64,000 nucleotides of DNA from Phenylobacterium sp. LH3H17 (GTDB taxonomy: Bacteria > Pseudomonadota > Alphaproteobacteria > Caulobacterales > Caulobacteraceae), in contig NZ_CP101283.1 in NCBI RefSeq assembly GCF_024298925.1, positions 2,485,001-2,549,000 on the forward strand, read 5' to 3'. The notes below the pieces were generated by a model. It ran no database searches, was not told the origin of the DNA, and saw only the letters and a program-made list of their open reading frames with translations. Within the stretch, counting starts at the first letter, position 1. Each line of letters opens with the position of its first letter. Both the position numbers and the translations under genes were made by a program. Positions 16,467 to 25,391 of this stretch are shown in pieces.

Positions 16467-16589
16467 CTACGCGGCGTAGAAACCCAGCGACATCGCCTGC
16501 ATCGGCCCGGCGACGGCTAGGCTCGCGCCCAGCGCGGCGAAGGCGCTCATGGCGATCATGGCGGCGGCTGCGAGATAGACGAGGCGCAT
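16467..16589 (-). CDS. 40-residue hydrophobic small protein
   Basis: A short open frame on the minus strand encoding MRLVYLAAAAMIAMSAFAAL followed by a second hydrophobic part ending LGFYAA. Third codon positions are almost all G or C, as in real genes here. It is probably a single membrane helix or an exported peptide. It begins 21 bases downstream of a terminator hairpin that ends the metallothionein transcript, and no strong ribosome-binding site is visible, so expression is uncertain. No family recognised. Confidence 0.45.
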   Translation of the reverse strand: MRLVYLAAAAMIAMSAFAALGASLAVAGPMQAMSLGFYAA

Positions 16590-16609
16590 GGGGTTATCCG
16601 GAAGAAGAG

Positions 16610-16637
16610 CGCGGTCCGAGGGGGATCTCGGACCGCG
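16610..16637 (-). terminator. Rho-independent terminator after metallothionein
   Basis: CGCGGTCCGAG (16610-16620) and CTCGGACCGCG (16627-16637) form a perfect 11-bp stem with a 6-base loop. On the minus strand the hairpin is followed by CTCTTCTTCC. It lies 10 bases beyond the metallothionein stop. Confidence 0.8.
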
Positions 16638-16646
16638 GTCGAGGCG

Positions 16647-16781
16647 TCACGCCGAGGGCGTGGCGGGGGTGTTGCAGGCGCAGCTCTCGCCGCACTTGCA
16701 GTCGGGACCGCAGGCGCAGGCGGCGGTCTGGCAGGCGCACGGATCGCAGGTGCAGGGATCGCAGGGGCAGTTGGTCGGCAT
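16647..16781 (-). CDS. Metallothionein-like Cys-rich protein (44 aa)
   Basis: A 44-residue protein with 12 cysteines arranged as six C-x-C pairs: CPC, CTC, CAC, CAC, CKC and CAC at residues 5/7, 10/12, 15/17, 22/24, 28/30 and 34/36. It has no aromatic or histidine residues and ends NTPATPSA. This is the composition of a metallothionein, a small cytoplasmic chelator of Zn, Cd or Cu. It differs from cyanobacterial SmtA, which has a His-containing zinc-finger fold. AGGAGA lies about 8 bases before the ATG and a strong terminator follows the stop, so it is a complete one-gene unit. It is divergent from the GlxA-type regulator at 16873, which may or may not control it. Confidence 0.85.
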   Translation of the reverse strand: MPTNCPCDPCTCDPCACQTAACACGPDCKCGESCACNTPATPSA

Positions 16782-16872
16782 TGGGAAGTCTCCTGGGCTG
16801 GGATTTCAGCCAGATCGACACCTACGCTCCGATTTGACTGGCGGAAATGTCATAGTTACCGCATTTTACGCC

Positions 16873-17865
16873 ATGCCTTCGCCCCACCGCCTCACACGCA
16901 AGATCGCCCTGGTCGGCTATGACGGGGTCCAGGCCCTGGACCTGGTCGGCCCGTGGGAAGTGTTCTCCATGGCCAACAACTATGGGGCGCCGATCCCCTA
17001 CGAGGTGGTCCTCGCCTCCCCCGACGGCGGAGAGATCCTCAGCAATTCGCGGTTCCGGCTGGGGGATTCGACGCCCTTCGCCGACCTGCCGGACGATCTC
17101 GACACGATCCTGATCGGAGGCGGCGACGAGGTGGGCCTGCTGGCCATGCGCGAGAGCGGAATCCTCGACTGGCTGCGGCTTCGGGCGGACTCGACGCGCC
17201 GGGTCGGCAGCGTCTGCTCGGGCGCCTTCGTCCTCGCCGCGTCAGGGCTGCTGGACGGCCGGCGGGCCACCACCCATTGGGAGGTCTGCGACACGATGCG
17301 GGCGTTCCGGCCGCAGGTGCGCCTGGAACCCGACGCCATCTTCGTGGCCGATCCGCCCTTCTACACCTCCGCCGGGGTGACGGCCGGCATCGATCTCTGC
17401 CTGTCGTTCGTGGAGGCCGACTGCGGCCCGGCCGTGGCGCTGGCGGTGGCGCGGAACCTGGTGCTGTTCATGCGCCGGCCGGGCGGCCAGACCCAGTACA
17501 GCGCCAGCCTGAACATCCAGGCGGCGGCCACGCCGAAGCTTCGGACGCTGATCGCCGAGATCAGCGCGGACCCCAGCGGCGACCAGTCCCTGCCCGCCCT
17601 GGCGGCGCGGGCCGGCATGACCGAGCGGACCTTCTCCCGCGTCTTCCAGAAGGACACCGGCACGACGCCGGCCGCCTTCGTCGAGCTGGCACGGGTGGAC
17701 CGCGCCAAGGCCCTGCTGGAGACCTCCGACTGGCCCCTGGCCCGGGTGGCGGAACGGGCGGGGTTCGGCAGCCTCGACGCCCTGCACCGGGCGTTCCTGC
17801 GACGCCTGAACGCGACCCCGGGCGAGTACCGGCAGCGGTTCGGCGCGGCGGCGCCGGGCGTCTAG
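16873..17865 (+). CDS. GlxA family AraC-type transcriptional regulator
   Basis: A 330-residue cytoplasmic regulator. The N-terminal DJ-1/PfpI-like (class I glutamine amidotransferase-like) domain spans about residues 9-195, starting KIALVGYDGVQALDLVGPWEVF, with the nucleophile-elbow cysteine C115 in SVCSGAFVLA. The C-terminal AraC domain (about 225-325) contains two HTH motifs: LPALAARAGMTERTFSRVF, then LARVAERAGFGSLDALHRAF. This is the GlxA layout, whose members usually sense small metabolites. The start is placed at the first ATG before the conserved strand. It is divergent from the metallothionein and overlaps the GST gene tail-to-tail by 3 bases. Confidence 0.9.
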   Translation: MPSPHRLTRKIALVGYDGVQALDLVGPWEVFSMANNYGAPIPYEVVLASPDGGEILSNSRFRLGDSTPFADLPDDLDTILIGGGDEVGLLAMRESGILDWLRLRADSTRRVGSVCSGAFVLAASGLLDGRRATTHWEVCDTMRAFRPQVRLEPDAIFVADPPFYTSAGVTAGIDLCLSFVEADCGPAVALAVARNLVLFMRRPGGQTQYSASLNIQAAATPKLRTLIAEISADPSGDQSLPALAARAGMTERTFSRVFQKDTGTTPAAFVELARVDRAKALLETSDWPLARVAERAGFGSLDALHRAFLRRLNATPGEYRQRFGAAAPGV

Positions 17866-18512
17866 GCTCCCGAGGCGGCGACAAAGACCGCGTACTGGGC
17901 GTCGAAGGCACGCCTGTAGGCCGGCCGCGCCTCGGCGCGGGCGATATAGGCCGAGAGGTTCGGATGTGCCTCCACCAGGCCCGAGCCGGCCAGCCTCTGC
18001 AGCACCGACACCATCATCAGGTCAGCGGCGCTGAAGGCGCCGTCGAGCCAGTCGGTGTCGCCCAGGTGGTGGGAAAGCTGGCCCAGCCGGTCGCGGACGC
18101 GGCTGTCGAGAATTGGCAGGCGCTCTTCGTACCAAGGCTTGTCGCGATCCATGAGCGTGGCCATGGACCGATCGACGATCGGCGGCTCCACCGTGCTCAG
18201 CGCGGCGAACATCCAGGTGATCGCGCGGGCGCGGGCGTTGGCGTCGTCGGGCAGCAGGCCCGAATGGCGCTCGGCGATGTGGAACACGATGGCGCCGGAC
18301 TCGAACAGCGCCAGGTCGCCGTCCTCATAGGTCGGGATCTGGCCGAACGGGTGAAGGGCCAGGTGCGCGGGCTGCTTCATCTCGGCGAAGGTCACAAGGC
18401 GGACGTCATAGGCCTGGCCGACCTCTTCGAGCGCCCAGCGAACCCGCATGTCGCGCGCCAGCCCCCTGCCGCGATCGGGCGAGCTTTTGAAGGCGGTGAT
18501 GGTGGGGCTCAT
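17862..18512 (-). CDS. Glutathione S-transferase
   Basis: A 216-residue cytoplasmic enzyme. The N-terminal thioredoxin-like domain includes VRWALEEVGQAYDVRLV and the glutathione-binding QIPTYEDGDLALFESGAIV (cis-Pro and ESGAI). The all-helical C-terminal domain follows from about residue 88, with the conserved N-capping motif FSAADLMMVSVL. It conjugates glutathione to electrophiles; the substrate is unknown. The ATG at 18512 is chosen over one 20 codons upstream because GGAGAG lies just before it and the added residues are basic and unconserved. The 3' end overlaps the stop of the convergent GlxA-type gene. Confidence 0.88.
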   Translation of the reverse strand: MSPTITAFKSSPDRGRGLARDMRVRWALEEVGQAYDVRLVTFAEMKQPAHLALHPFGQIPTYEDGDLALFESGAIVFHIAERHSGLLPDDANARARAITWMFAALSTVEPPIVDRSMATLMDRDKPWYEERLPILDSRVRDRLGQLSHHLGDTDWLDGAFSAADLMMVSVLQRLAGSGLVEAHPNLSAYIARAEARPAYRRAFDAQYAVFVAASGA

Positions 18513-18600
18513 AGTCTTTCTCTCCGGTCTCTTCCTATCCCGAGGACGAACGGCCGGCGGCCCTGACGACATGCGAACAGGTTTTCCGCTGACCGCCCGC

Positions 18601-19857
18601 CTAGACCCGGTCCGCCCCCTCGGTGAGCTGGTCGAGGTGCAGGCGGATGTGGGCGGCTTCGGCGGCGGTGTTGGCGAGCGAGATGGCTTGGTCGAAGGCC
18701 GTGCGGGCCTCGCCGTCGCGGCCGAGCTGCTTGAGCAGGGCGCCCTTGAGGCCGAAATAGTGGAAATAGCCCGCGAGCCGCGCAGCCAGGGGCTCGATCA
18801 TCTCCAGGGCCGCCTGCGGCCCGGCCACCTTGGAGACCGCCACGGCGCGGTTGAGGGTGACCACCGGCGAGGGGGTCAGGACCTCAAGCGTGGCGTAGAG
18901 CAGGTCGATCTGCGCCCAGTCGGTGTCCTCGGCCCTGGCGGCCCGGGCGTGCAGGGCGGCGATGGCGGCCTGGACCTGGTAGGGCCCAGGGGTGCGGTGG
19001 CGGATGGCCTTGTCGATCAGGGCCAGGCCCTCGCCGATATGGCGCGCGTTCCACAGCGAACGATCCTGGTCGGCCAGCAGGACCGTCATGCCCTCGGCGT
19101 CGAAACGGGCGGCGACGCGGGCGTGCTGCAGCAGCATCAGCGCCGCCAGCCCCATGATCTCCGGGTCGGACGGGAAGAGGCGCAGCAGCAGCCGGGCCAG
19201 GCGGATGGCCTCGTCGCAAAGCGGGGCGCGGCGCTCGGCCTCGTCGCCGCCGGCGGCCGAATAGCCCTCGTTGAAGACCAGGTAGATCATGGCCGCCACC
19301 GCCGTGAGGCGCGCGGCGCGCTGGTCCGGCGTCGGGTTCTCGAAGGCCACCCCGGACTTGGCGATACGGCCCTTGGCGCGGGTGATCCGCTGCTCCATGG
19401 CGCTCTCGCCCACCAGGAAGGCGCGGGCGATCTGGCGGACCGACAGGCCCGAGACGATGCGCAGCGCAACGGCGATCTGCTGAGTGGCCGGCAGGTCGGG
19501 ATGGCAGCAGATGAACAGCAGCCGCAGGATGTCGTCGCGGTAGTGGGCGCCGTCCAGGCGCTCGGCCATGTCCGCCTCGGCGTCCTCGAGGTGGGAGATG
19601 GCCGCCTCGTCCGGGAGTTCGGTCTGCCTGTTGCGGCGGCGCGCGGCATCGATGCCGGAATTGCGGCCCACCAGGATCAGCCAGGCGGCCGGGTCCCGTG
19701 GCGGTCCGTTCTGCGGCCAGGACTTCATCGCCCGCAGGCAGGCGTCCTGGAAGGCCTCCTCGGCGGTGTCCAGGTCGCGGAAATAGCGCAGCAGGGCGCC
19801 CATGGCCGGGGGCCGGGCGGAGGCCAGGGCCGCGTCGATCCAGCCGATATCGCTCAT
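18601..19857 (-). CDS. ECF42-type RNA polymerase sigma factor (DUF6596)
   Basis: A 418-residue sigma factor, far longer than ordinary ECF factors. The sigma-2 region is near residues 15-75 (ALLRYFRDLDTAEEAFQDAC, then PAAWLILVGRNSGIDAARR). The sigma-4 region is near 120-170 (LSVRQIARAFLVGESAMEQR). A helical TPR-like C-terminal extension of about 230 residues is the DUF6596 domain (FNEGYSAAGGDEAERR). This is the ECF42 arrangement, in which no anti-sigma factor is used and the C-terminal domain is needed for activity. The gene is preceded by its usual partner, a DGPF/YCII protein, with start and stop overlapping (TAATG). The start is that overlapping ATG. Confidence 0.9.
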   Translation of the reverse strand: MSDIGWIDAALASARPPAMGALLRYFRDLDTAEEAFQDACLRAMKSWPQNGPPRDPAAWLILVGRNSGIDAARRRNRQTELPDEAAISHLEDAEADMAERLDGAHYRDDILRLLFICCHPDLPATQQIAVALRIVSGLSVRQIARAFLVGESAMEQRITRAKGRIAKSGVAFENPTPDQRAARLTAVAAMIYLVFNEGYSAAGGDEAERRAPLCDEAIRLARLLLRLFPSDPEIMGLAALMLLQHARVAARFDAEGMTVLLADQDRSLWNARHIGEGLALIDKAIRHRTPGPYQVQAAIAALHARAARAEDTDWAQIDLLYATLEVLTPSPVVTLNRAVAVSKVAGPQAALEMIEPLAARLAGYFHYFGLKGALLKQLGRDGEARTAFDQAISLANTAAEAAHIRLHLDQLTEGADRV

Positions 19858-20249
19858 TATAGAGGCTTCTGGAGGCGCCGCCTTCGGGGCAGGTTCAGGC
19901 TCATGGCGTCGATGGGCCGGATCTCGTAGGCGCCCCCGCCCGGATTGGCCGCGGCAAGCTCGACGGCGGTCTCGATGGCCTGTTCGAGGCCGTCGCAATC
20001 GACCATGTAGAAGCCGAGCAGCTGTTCCTTGGTCTCCGCATAGGGCCCGTCCAGCACGACGTTCCTGCGGCCCTTGCGCAGGGTTGTGGCCGAGGTGGTG
20101 GGCAGCAGGCGCGCTGTGGGCCCGAGGCGCCCTTCCCTCGTGAGCCTGCCCTCGACGACCGCCAGTCGCCCCATGACCGCCCTCTCCTGCTCCAGGGTCC
20201 AGGACCCGATGGCGTCCTCGCTACTGTAGCAAAGTATCGCGTAGTGCAT
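19857..20249 (-). CDS. YCII/DGPF-domain protein, partner of ECF42 sigma
   Basis: A 130-residue cytoplasmic protein with the YCII-related fold. It starts with the strand MHYAILCYSSED, carries the hallmark DGPYAETKEQLLGFYMVDC at about residues 67-85, then a helix (LEQAIETAVELAA) and a last strand (AYEIRPID). DGPF proteins are encoded beside ECF42 sigma factors throughout bacteria and are often among their targets. Here the stop overlaps the sigma-factor start by one base, so the two are co-translated. Its promoter must lie in 20250-20317, before the terminator of the TonB receptor gene. Confidence 0.9.
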   Translation of the reverse strand: MHYAILCYSSEDAIGSWTLEQERAVMGRLAVVEGRLTREGRLGPTARLLPTTSATTLRKGRRNVVLDGPYAETKEQLLGFYMVDCDGLEQAIETAVELAAANPGGGAYEIRPIDAMSLNLPRRRRLQKPL

Positions 20250-20317
20250 CCGGCCGCCTCGTTTGTCTGAGGACGAACGAAGGCGGCCGGCGCCGACAGG
20301 GGCTGCAAGAATAACGA

Positions 20318-20347
20318 GGCGGCGGAGGGGTCAACCCCTCCGCCGCC
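20318..20347 (-). terminator. Rho-independent terminator of TonB receptor gene
   Basis: A 14-bp perfect stem (GGCGGCGGAGGGGT, 20318-20331, paired with 20334-20347) with a minimal 2-base loop. On the minus strand it is followed by TCGTTATTCTT. It lies 25 bases past the receptor stop and separates it from the sigma/DGPF unit. Confidence 0.85.
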
Positions 20348-20372
20348 CCGCTCCCCCCACGCAAGCCGTCGT

Positions 20373-23237
20373 CTACTGGCGGTAGCTGAGCCGCATGTAG
20401 AAGAAGCGGCCCGGCGCGTCATAGGCGTTGGGATCGTAGTTGTTCAGGCCGCAGCTGACGCAGCCGGGCGGGTCCTTCTCGAACAGGTTGTTGACCCCGG
20501 CGGCCAGGGTGATCCGCTCGTCGAGGAAGGCCGGCGCCCAGCGCACCTGGGCGTCGACATAGGTCCGGGCCCCCAGCTTGTTGACCACGGTGGTTTCGTC
20601 GATCGAGGAGATGTGGCGCAGGGCCGCCGTCGCGCCCCATTCGCCGCGATCCCAATCGAGCATCAGGGTCGACTTGGTCTTGGGATAGGCTTGGTCGGGG
20701 CTGCCCTTTTCCGTGCCCTCGCGCTCGACCGGCGCCAGGCCGGAGGAGGTCGGGACGAACTCGGTGAACTCCAGCAGGAAGGTGGTGTACCAGCGCAGGC
20801 CGAACGTCCCGAGGCTGGTTTCCGGCGAGGCGTAGTTGAGGTTGACGTCGACGGCGCGGGTCTTGATGCCGCCGATATTGATCAGCGGGTTGGAGATCGC
20901 GGCCACCTGGCCCGAGGCGGTGCGGGTGATGGTGGCGCAGGCCACCGCGTCGGCCGTCTGGGCGCAGCGGTCCAGCAGGCTCTGGCCGTTCTGGGCCTGA
21001 ATCGCCTGGTCCAGCTCGATCTTGGAATAGACCACCTCGATCGAGCCGCCATTGGCCCAACTCGCCCCCTTCAGGGCGCTGGGCTCCCAGACGAAGCTGT
21101 AGTTCTCGCTCTCGCTGGTTTCCGGAGCCAGGTTGCGGTTGCCGCTGGTGATCACCGAGACCTGCGGGTTGAGCTGCACATAGCTGCCATTGGCCGGAAC
21201 GCCGCGGGCGATGCAGTTGGCCTGCACCGTGGTGCTGGCGGCCGGCGGGCCGCCCGGCTGCAGGTTGAGCATGTCCGAACAGGGATCGACCACCTCCTGG
21301 TCGAACCGCGAGGCTGTGCCGAACAGCTCACCGATGGCCGGGGCGCGGAAGCCCTCGCCCCAGGAGGCGCGCAGCAGCACGTCCTGGATCGGCTTCCATG
21401 TCAGGCCGGCCTTGTAGGTGGCGTCCTTGCCCGAGGTCGAATAGTCGAACCAGCGGCCGGCCAGCGAGACGTCCAGCTTGTGGAACATGGGCATGTCGGC
21501 CAGCAGCGGAACCCGCACCTCGCCGTAGAACTCGTCGATGGTGATCGAGCCCCGGGCCGGCTGGGCGGGGATGTCGGAGGAGAGCCCGGCGACCACCAGG
21601 GGGTCGGGCTGGAAGAAGCCCTCGGTCTCGCGGTGCTCGTAGCCGGCGGCGAAGGCCAGGGGCCCGGCCGGCAGGTCGAGCAGGTCGCCGGTCAGGTTGG
21701 CGCTGAAGTCCCGCAGCTCCTGCTGGGAGACGTCCTGCTGGGTGAAGGCGATGAAGTTCAGCATGGCCGGGGTGATGGTCCCCGCCCCGCCGAAGATGTT
21801 GAGGGGCACGCAGGAACCGGTGCAGCCGGCGAGCGGGCCCAGGGCCTGCTGCACCCGCTGGGCGTTGACGTTGCCGGTGAAGGTCTGCTCGGCGCGATTG
21901 CGCGACCAGACGTAGTTGGCGTCCCAGTACCAGGTGTTGCCGCCCACCGGGAGCTCGCCGGCCAGGGTGGTGGTGATGTTCCAGGTGTTGACGGTCTGCT
22001 CGTAGTGGCGCGGCCCGTTCTCCACCAGGCGACGGCCGATAAAGGCGTAGGTGCCCGGCTGCAGCGAGAAGCCGAAGGGGTTGAACGGGTTGGTGGCGTC
22101 CACCGCAACCGTGTCCAGCAGGTTGCCGTTGCCGGCGTCGGGACCGACGAACAGCGGCAGGGGCGCGGCCTGGTTGGCGGACTTGCGTTCCACATAGCTG
22201 CCCCGGACCCGCAGGCGCAGGCTGTCGCTGAATTCCTGCGTCAGGTTGCCGAACAGACTGAGCCGCTCGGAGGGGGTGACGATGTAGTTGAAGGGCTGGA
22301 AGTTGAAGCGCTCGATAGTGGCGAAGGGCTTGTAGCTGCCGGCCGCCCCGGTGGGGTCGCCGGGAACGTAGGTGGGCCGAACGCCGGGCGACAGAGCCGC
22401 CTTAAGCGTCATGTCGAGGTCCTGGCCGGTGTTCGGGTCGCTGATGATGAACCGGCCGAGCGGGGTGCCGGAGCTGCAACCGCCGTCCAGGCAGGAGGTG
22501 GCGAAGGGGCTGGGGAACCGCGAGATGTCGCGGTCGGCCGCATAGACCGGGTCCTGCTTGAAATAGCCGCCGCCAACGACGACCCGCAGGTTGTCCTGAT
22601 TGACACCCCAGGAGACCGTGTAGTCCTGGCTGAAGCCGTCGCCGTCGCCATAGCCGCCGAAATTGGCCGTGGCCTGCAGGCCGTCCTGGCGGTCCTTGGT
22701 GATGATATTGACCACCCCGGCGATGGCGTCGGAGCCGTAGATCGGCGAAGCGCCTTCCTGCAGCACCTCGACCCGGCCGATCATACCGGTGGGGATGGTG
22801 TTGAGGTCGACGGAGCCCGGCACGCCGGAGGCCGCCGCGCCGCTGACCCAGCGCAGGCCGTCGACCAGCACCAGGACCCGGCGCGAGCTCAGATAGCGCA
22901 GGTCGATCTCGGCCGACCCGGCGCCGACGCCGCCGCCGTCCGGCGGATTGCCGAAGTTGCCGGAGTTGTTGAACTTGGAATTGAGGCCGCCGCCGGCTGA
23001 AGGGATGCGCTGCAGGACGTCGGCGGTGGAGGTGAGGCCCGTCTTGGCGATGGCTTCCTGGTCGATCTGGACGATCGGTTGGGCCTGGTCCAGCGGACTG
23101 GTCCGGATCCGGGACCCGGTGACGACGATTTCCTCGACGGCGGTGCCCTGGTCCCTGGCCTGGGCCGCCGCCGTCCCCGGCGTCGCGGCCATAGCTGTCA
23201 CGGCTAGAGAGGCCAAGCCTCCCGTTAGGCGCTTCAT
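20373..23237 (-). CDS. TonB-dependent outer membrane receptor
   Basis: A 954-residue outer-membrane protein. The signal peptide covers residues 1-26 (ending GTAAAQA) and the TonB box is probably [12 protein letters not shown]. The plug domain (about 45-165) includes [13 protein letters not shown] and the conserved [20 protein letters not shown] 22-strand barrel follows, with [20 protein letters not shown] and the terminal strand [12 protein letters not shown] ending in an aromatic-rich pattern (last residue Gln rather than Phe). It belongs to the receptor group abundant in Caulobacterales, which takes up siderophores, vitamins or oligosaccharides; the ligand is not inferable. The ATG preceded by GGGGAGGG is used rather than the in-frame GTG two codons upstream. 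Confidence 0.92.
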   Translation of the reverse strand: MKRLTGGLASLAVTAMAATPGTAAAQARDQGTAVEEIVVTGSRIRTSPLDQAQPIVQIDQEAIAKTGLTSTADVLQRIPSAGGGLNSKFNNSGNFGNPPDGGGVGAGSAEIDLRYLSSRRVLVLVDGLRWVSGAAASGVPGSVDLNTIPTGMIGRVEVLQEGASPIYGSDAIAGVVNIITKDRQDGLQATANFGGYGDGDGFSQDYTVSWGVNQDNLRVVVGGGYFKQDPVYAADRDISRFPSPFATSCLDGGCSSGTPLGRFIISDPNTGQDLDMTLKAALSPGVRPTYVPGDPTGAAGSYKPFATIERFNFQPFNYIVTPSERLSLFGNLTQEFSDSLRLRVRGSYVERKSANQAAPLPLFVGPDAGNGNLLDTVAVDATNPFNPFGFSLQPGTYAFIGRRLVENGPRHYEQTVNTWNITTTLAGELPVGGNTWYWDANYVWSRNRAEQTFTGNVNAQRVQQALGPLAGCTGSCVPLNIFGGAGTITPAMLNFIAFTQQDVSQQELRDFSANLTGDLLDLPAGPLAFAAGYEHRETEGFFQPDPLVVAGLSSDIPAQPARGSITIDEFYGEVRVPLLADMPMFHKLDVSLAGRWFDYSTSGKDATYKAGLTWKPIQDVLLRASWGEGFRAPAIGELFGTASRFDQEVVDPCSDMLNLQPGGPPAASTTVQANCIARGVPANGSYVQLNPQVSVITSGNRNLAPETSESENYSFVWEPSALKGASWANGGSIEVVYSKIELDQAIQAQNGQSLLDRCAQTADAVACATITRTASGQVAAISNPLINIGGIKTRAVDVNLNYASPETSLGTFGLRWYTTFLLEFTEFVPTSSGLAPVEREGTEKGSPDQAYPKTKSTLMLDWDRGEWGATAALRHISSIDETTVVNKLGARTYVDAQVRWAPAFLDERITLAAGVNNLFEKDPPGCVSCGLNNYDPNAYDAPGRFFYMRLSYRQ

Positions 23238-23454
23238 GATCACCCTCCCCGGGCGCGAGACGCAGTCCTAACGGCGAGCGCTAGTGAGAGCGCCTTCTTT
23301 GATTGATTTGGTAATGCCGTAGTTACGCGCCGGAGGATGCGGTGCGTGTCGCAAAACTGTCAAGCTGTTCGACGGAAGCGGCGCCGGGGCGCATAAACGT
23401 GCGCTCACATCACAATGTCGGGGAAGGTTTTGGTGGAATCGCAACCCAAGCGAT

Positions 23455-23479
23455 CCCCTCTCCCGTCTCGGGAGAGGGG
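23455..23479. other. 11-bp hairpin after barrel-protein gene
   Basis: CCCCTCTCCCG (23455-23465) and CGGGAGAGGGG (23469-23479) form a perfect stem with a TCT loop, 13 bases past the stop of the minus-strand barrel gene. There is no T-tract, so it is either a weak terminator or an intergenic palindromic repeat. Confidence 0.5.
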
Positions 23480-23491
23480 CGCTCCGGTGTC

Positions 23492-24049
23492 TTAGAACTT
23501 GCGGACGTAGCCCACCGACCAGACGTCGGCGTCGCCGCCGCCGTCGGTGAAGTCGTAGCGGGTGTAGTCGGCGCGGACGCCGTTCTTGTCGTCCAGGAAG
23601 TACTGGCCGCCGACACCGTAGTTCCAGCTTTCGCCGTCGGCAGTGGCCGAACCGCCGGCCGGGCCGGCGACGGAGGCCTTGATCTTGGAGGTGCCGTAGC
23701 CGACGCGGGCGTAGAGGTCGGCATTGGGGGCGACCGGCAGGAAGCCGACGCCATAGACGGCGAAGGTGTGCTTCAGCTCGACGTCGACCGGCGAGGCGCC
23801 GATCGCCGGAATGTTGACCTCGTCGTCCTTGACGCCGAAGCCGGCTTCACCCTCGACGCCGAGATATTGACCGAAGCGGGCGCCGACCCGGCCGGTGATG
23901 GCGCCGAGCTTCACGTCGTCGAGGTCGGCATGGCTGTAGCCGGCCGAACCGTAGAAGGTGGTGGCGCCGAGGTCTTGGGCCTGGGCCGCCATGGGGAGGG
24001 CGGCGGAGGCGATCGCGGCGAACGCCGCAGCAGTTGCGAGAGACTTCAT
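23492..24049 (-). CDS. Outer membrane beta-barrel protein
   Basis: A 185-residue protein with a clear signal peptide (MKSLATAAAFAAIASAALPM, cleaved after AQA near residue 24). The mature part alternates polar and hydrophobic residues as in an 8-stranded barrel: TTFYGSAGYSHADLDD, GAITGRVGARFGQYLGVEGE, LYARVGYGTSKIKA and NYGVGGQYFL. It ends VWSVGYVRKF with the C-terminal Phe used for barrel insertion. It fits the OmpA-like/opacity porin group (OMP_b-brl) and probably has a structural or adhesion role. It is divergent from the ketoacyl synthase-like gene. Confidence 0.88.
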   Translation of the reverse strand: MKSLATAAAFAAIASAALPMAAQAQDLGATTFYGSAGYSHADLDDVKLGAITGRVGARFGQYLGVEGEAGFGVKDDEVNIPAIGASPVDVELKHTFAVYGVGFLPVAPNADLYARVGYGTSKIKASVAGPAGGSATADGESWNYGVGGQYFLDDKNGVRADYTRYDFTDGGGDADVWSVGYVRKF

Positions 24050-24247
24050 TTTTTTACTCCGTACATACTTACACTCAAGCTCCCCAGCCGGGTCGTTAGG
24101 TGGGGGACAAACGCGGCGGGAAAAGGCCGGTTCGCGGTTTTCGCCAAGGCCATCGCCGGTTGTGGCCGATCGGCCACAAGGCCGCTGACCTGGCGTGAAG
24201 GCGTGCTATCACTTGCCCCGTAAGCGCCCGCCGGGGTTCCGGCGACA

Positions 24248-25390
24248 ATGAGCGCGACGTCGGAGAAGACCATTTTGCATCACGCCGTGATCGCGGCCAC
24301 GGGGCTCTACACCCCGCCGCACAGCCTCTCGAACACCGAGCTGGTCGAGACCTTCAACGCCTATGTGGACCGCTTCAACGCGGCCAATGCCGACGCCATC
24401 GCCGCCGGCGAGACCCCCGCCCTGACCCATTCCTCTCCCGAATTCATCGAGAAGGCCTCGGGCATCAAGTCGCGGTTCGTGATCGACAAGTCCGGCCTGG
24501 TCGATCCCGAGGTCATGCGCCCGGTTATCCCCGAGCGGCCGAACGACGAGATCTCGGTGCTGGCGGAGATCGCCGTGGCCGCGGCCCGCGATGCGATCGC
24601 GCGCTGGGGCAAGGACCCCTCCCGGATCGACGCGGTGATCTGCGCGGCGTCCAACATGCAGCGCGCCTATCCGGCCATGGCCATCGAGGTGCAGCAGGCC
24701 CTGGGGATCGAGGGCTTCGCCTTCGACATGAACGTGGCCTGTTCCTCGGCCACCTTCGGGATCAAGACGGCGGCCGACTTCGTGGCGTCCGGCTCGGCGC
24801 GGGCGGTGCTGATGGTCAATCCGGAGATCTGCTCGGGCCACCTGAACTTCCGGGACCGCGACAGTCACTTCATCTTCGGCGACGTGGCGACGGCGGTGAT
24901 CGTGGAGCGGGCGGAAGATGCGACGGATGGCTGGGAGATCCTGGGAACCCGGCTGAAGACGGTGTTCTCCAACAACATCCGCAATAATTTCGGCTTCCTC
25001 AACCGCGCGGCGCCCGAGGGGATCGGCGCAACCGACAAGCTGTTCGTGCAGGAGGGCCGCAAGGTGTTCCGCGAAGTGGTGCCGATGGTGGCCGAGATGA
25101 TCGTCCAGCACGCCGCCGACCTGGGCATCGACCCCAAGGGGCTGAAGCGGCTCTGGCTGCACCAGGCCAACATCAACATGAACGAGATGATCGGCAAACG
25201 TGTGCTGGGCCGGGAGCCCGCGCCCGGCGAGAACGTCATCATCCTGGACGAATACGCCAACACCTCCTCGGCCGGCTCGATCATCGCCTTCCACAAGGCC
25301 AGCGAGGACTTCAAGGCGGGCGAGACCGGGCTGATCTGTTCTTTCGGGGCGGGCTATTCGGCCGGGACGGTGTTCGTCCGCAAGCGGTAG
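24248..25390 (+). CDS. Beta-ketoacyl-ACP synthase III-like (thiolase fold)
   Basis: A 380-residue cytoplasmic condensing enzyme. The catalytic triad of KAS III is readable: Cys165 in NVACSSATFG, His305 in LHQANINMNE and Asn338 in EYANTSSAG. The C-terminal LICSFGAGYSAGTVFVRK is also typical. It is longer than housekeeping FabH (about 320 residues) because of an N-terminal insertion (about 32-68), as in the extended FabH-like enzymes of proteobacteria. It would condense an acyl-CoA with malonyl-ACP or a related donor. The GNAT gene begins 2 bases after its stop, so they are co-expressed. Whether it is the main FabH or a specialised paralog cannot be told here. Confidence 0.87.
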   Translation: MSATSEKTILHHAVIAATGLYTPPHSLSNTELVETFNAYVDRFNAANADAIAAGETPALTHSSPEFIEKASGIKSRFVIDKSGLVDPEVMRPVIPERPNDEISVLAEIAVAAARDAIARWGKDPSRIDAVICAASNMQRAYPAMAIEVQQALGIEGFAFDMNVACSSATFGIKTAADFVASGSARAVLMVNPEICSGHLNFRDRDSHFIFGDVATAVIVERAEDATDGWEILGTRLKTVFSNNIRNNFGFLNRAAPEGIGATDKLFVQEGRKVFREVVPMVAEMIVQHAADLGIDPKGLKRLWLHQANINMNEMIGKRVLGREPAPGENVIILDEYANTSSAGSIIAFHKASEDFKAGETGLICSFGAGYSAGTVFVRKR

Positions 25391-25391
25391 G

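Noticed and set aside
20613..23000. A 795-codon open frame on the plus strand
   Set aside because: It lies entirely antisense to the TonB receptor gene; residues are Gly/Val/Arg/His-rich with no domain. Long shadows are expected in DNA this GC-rich.
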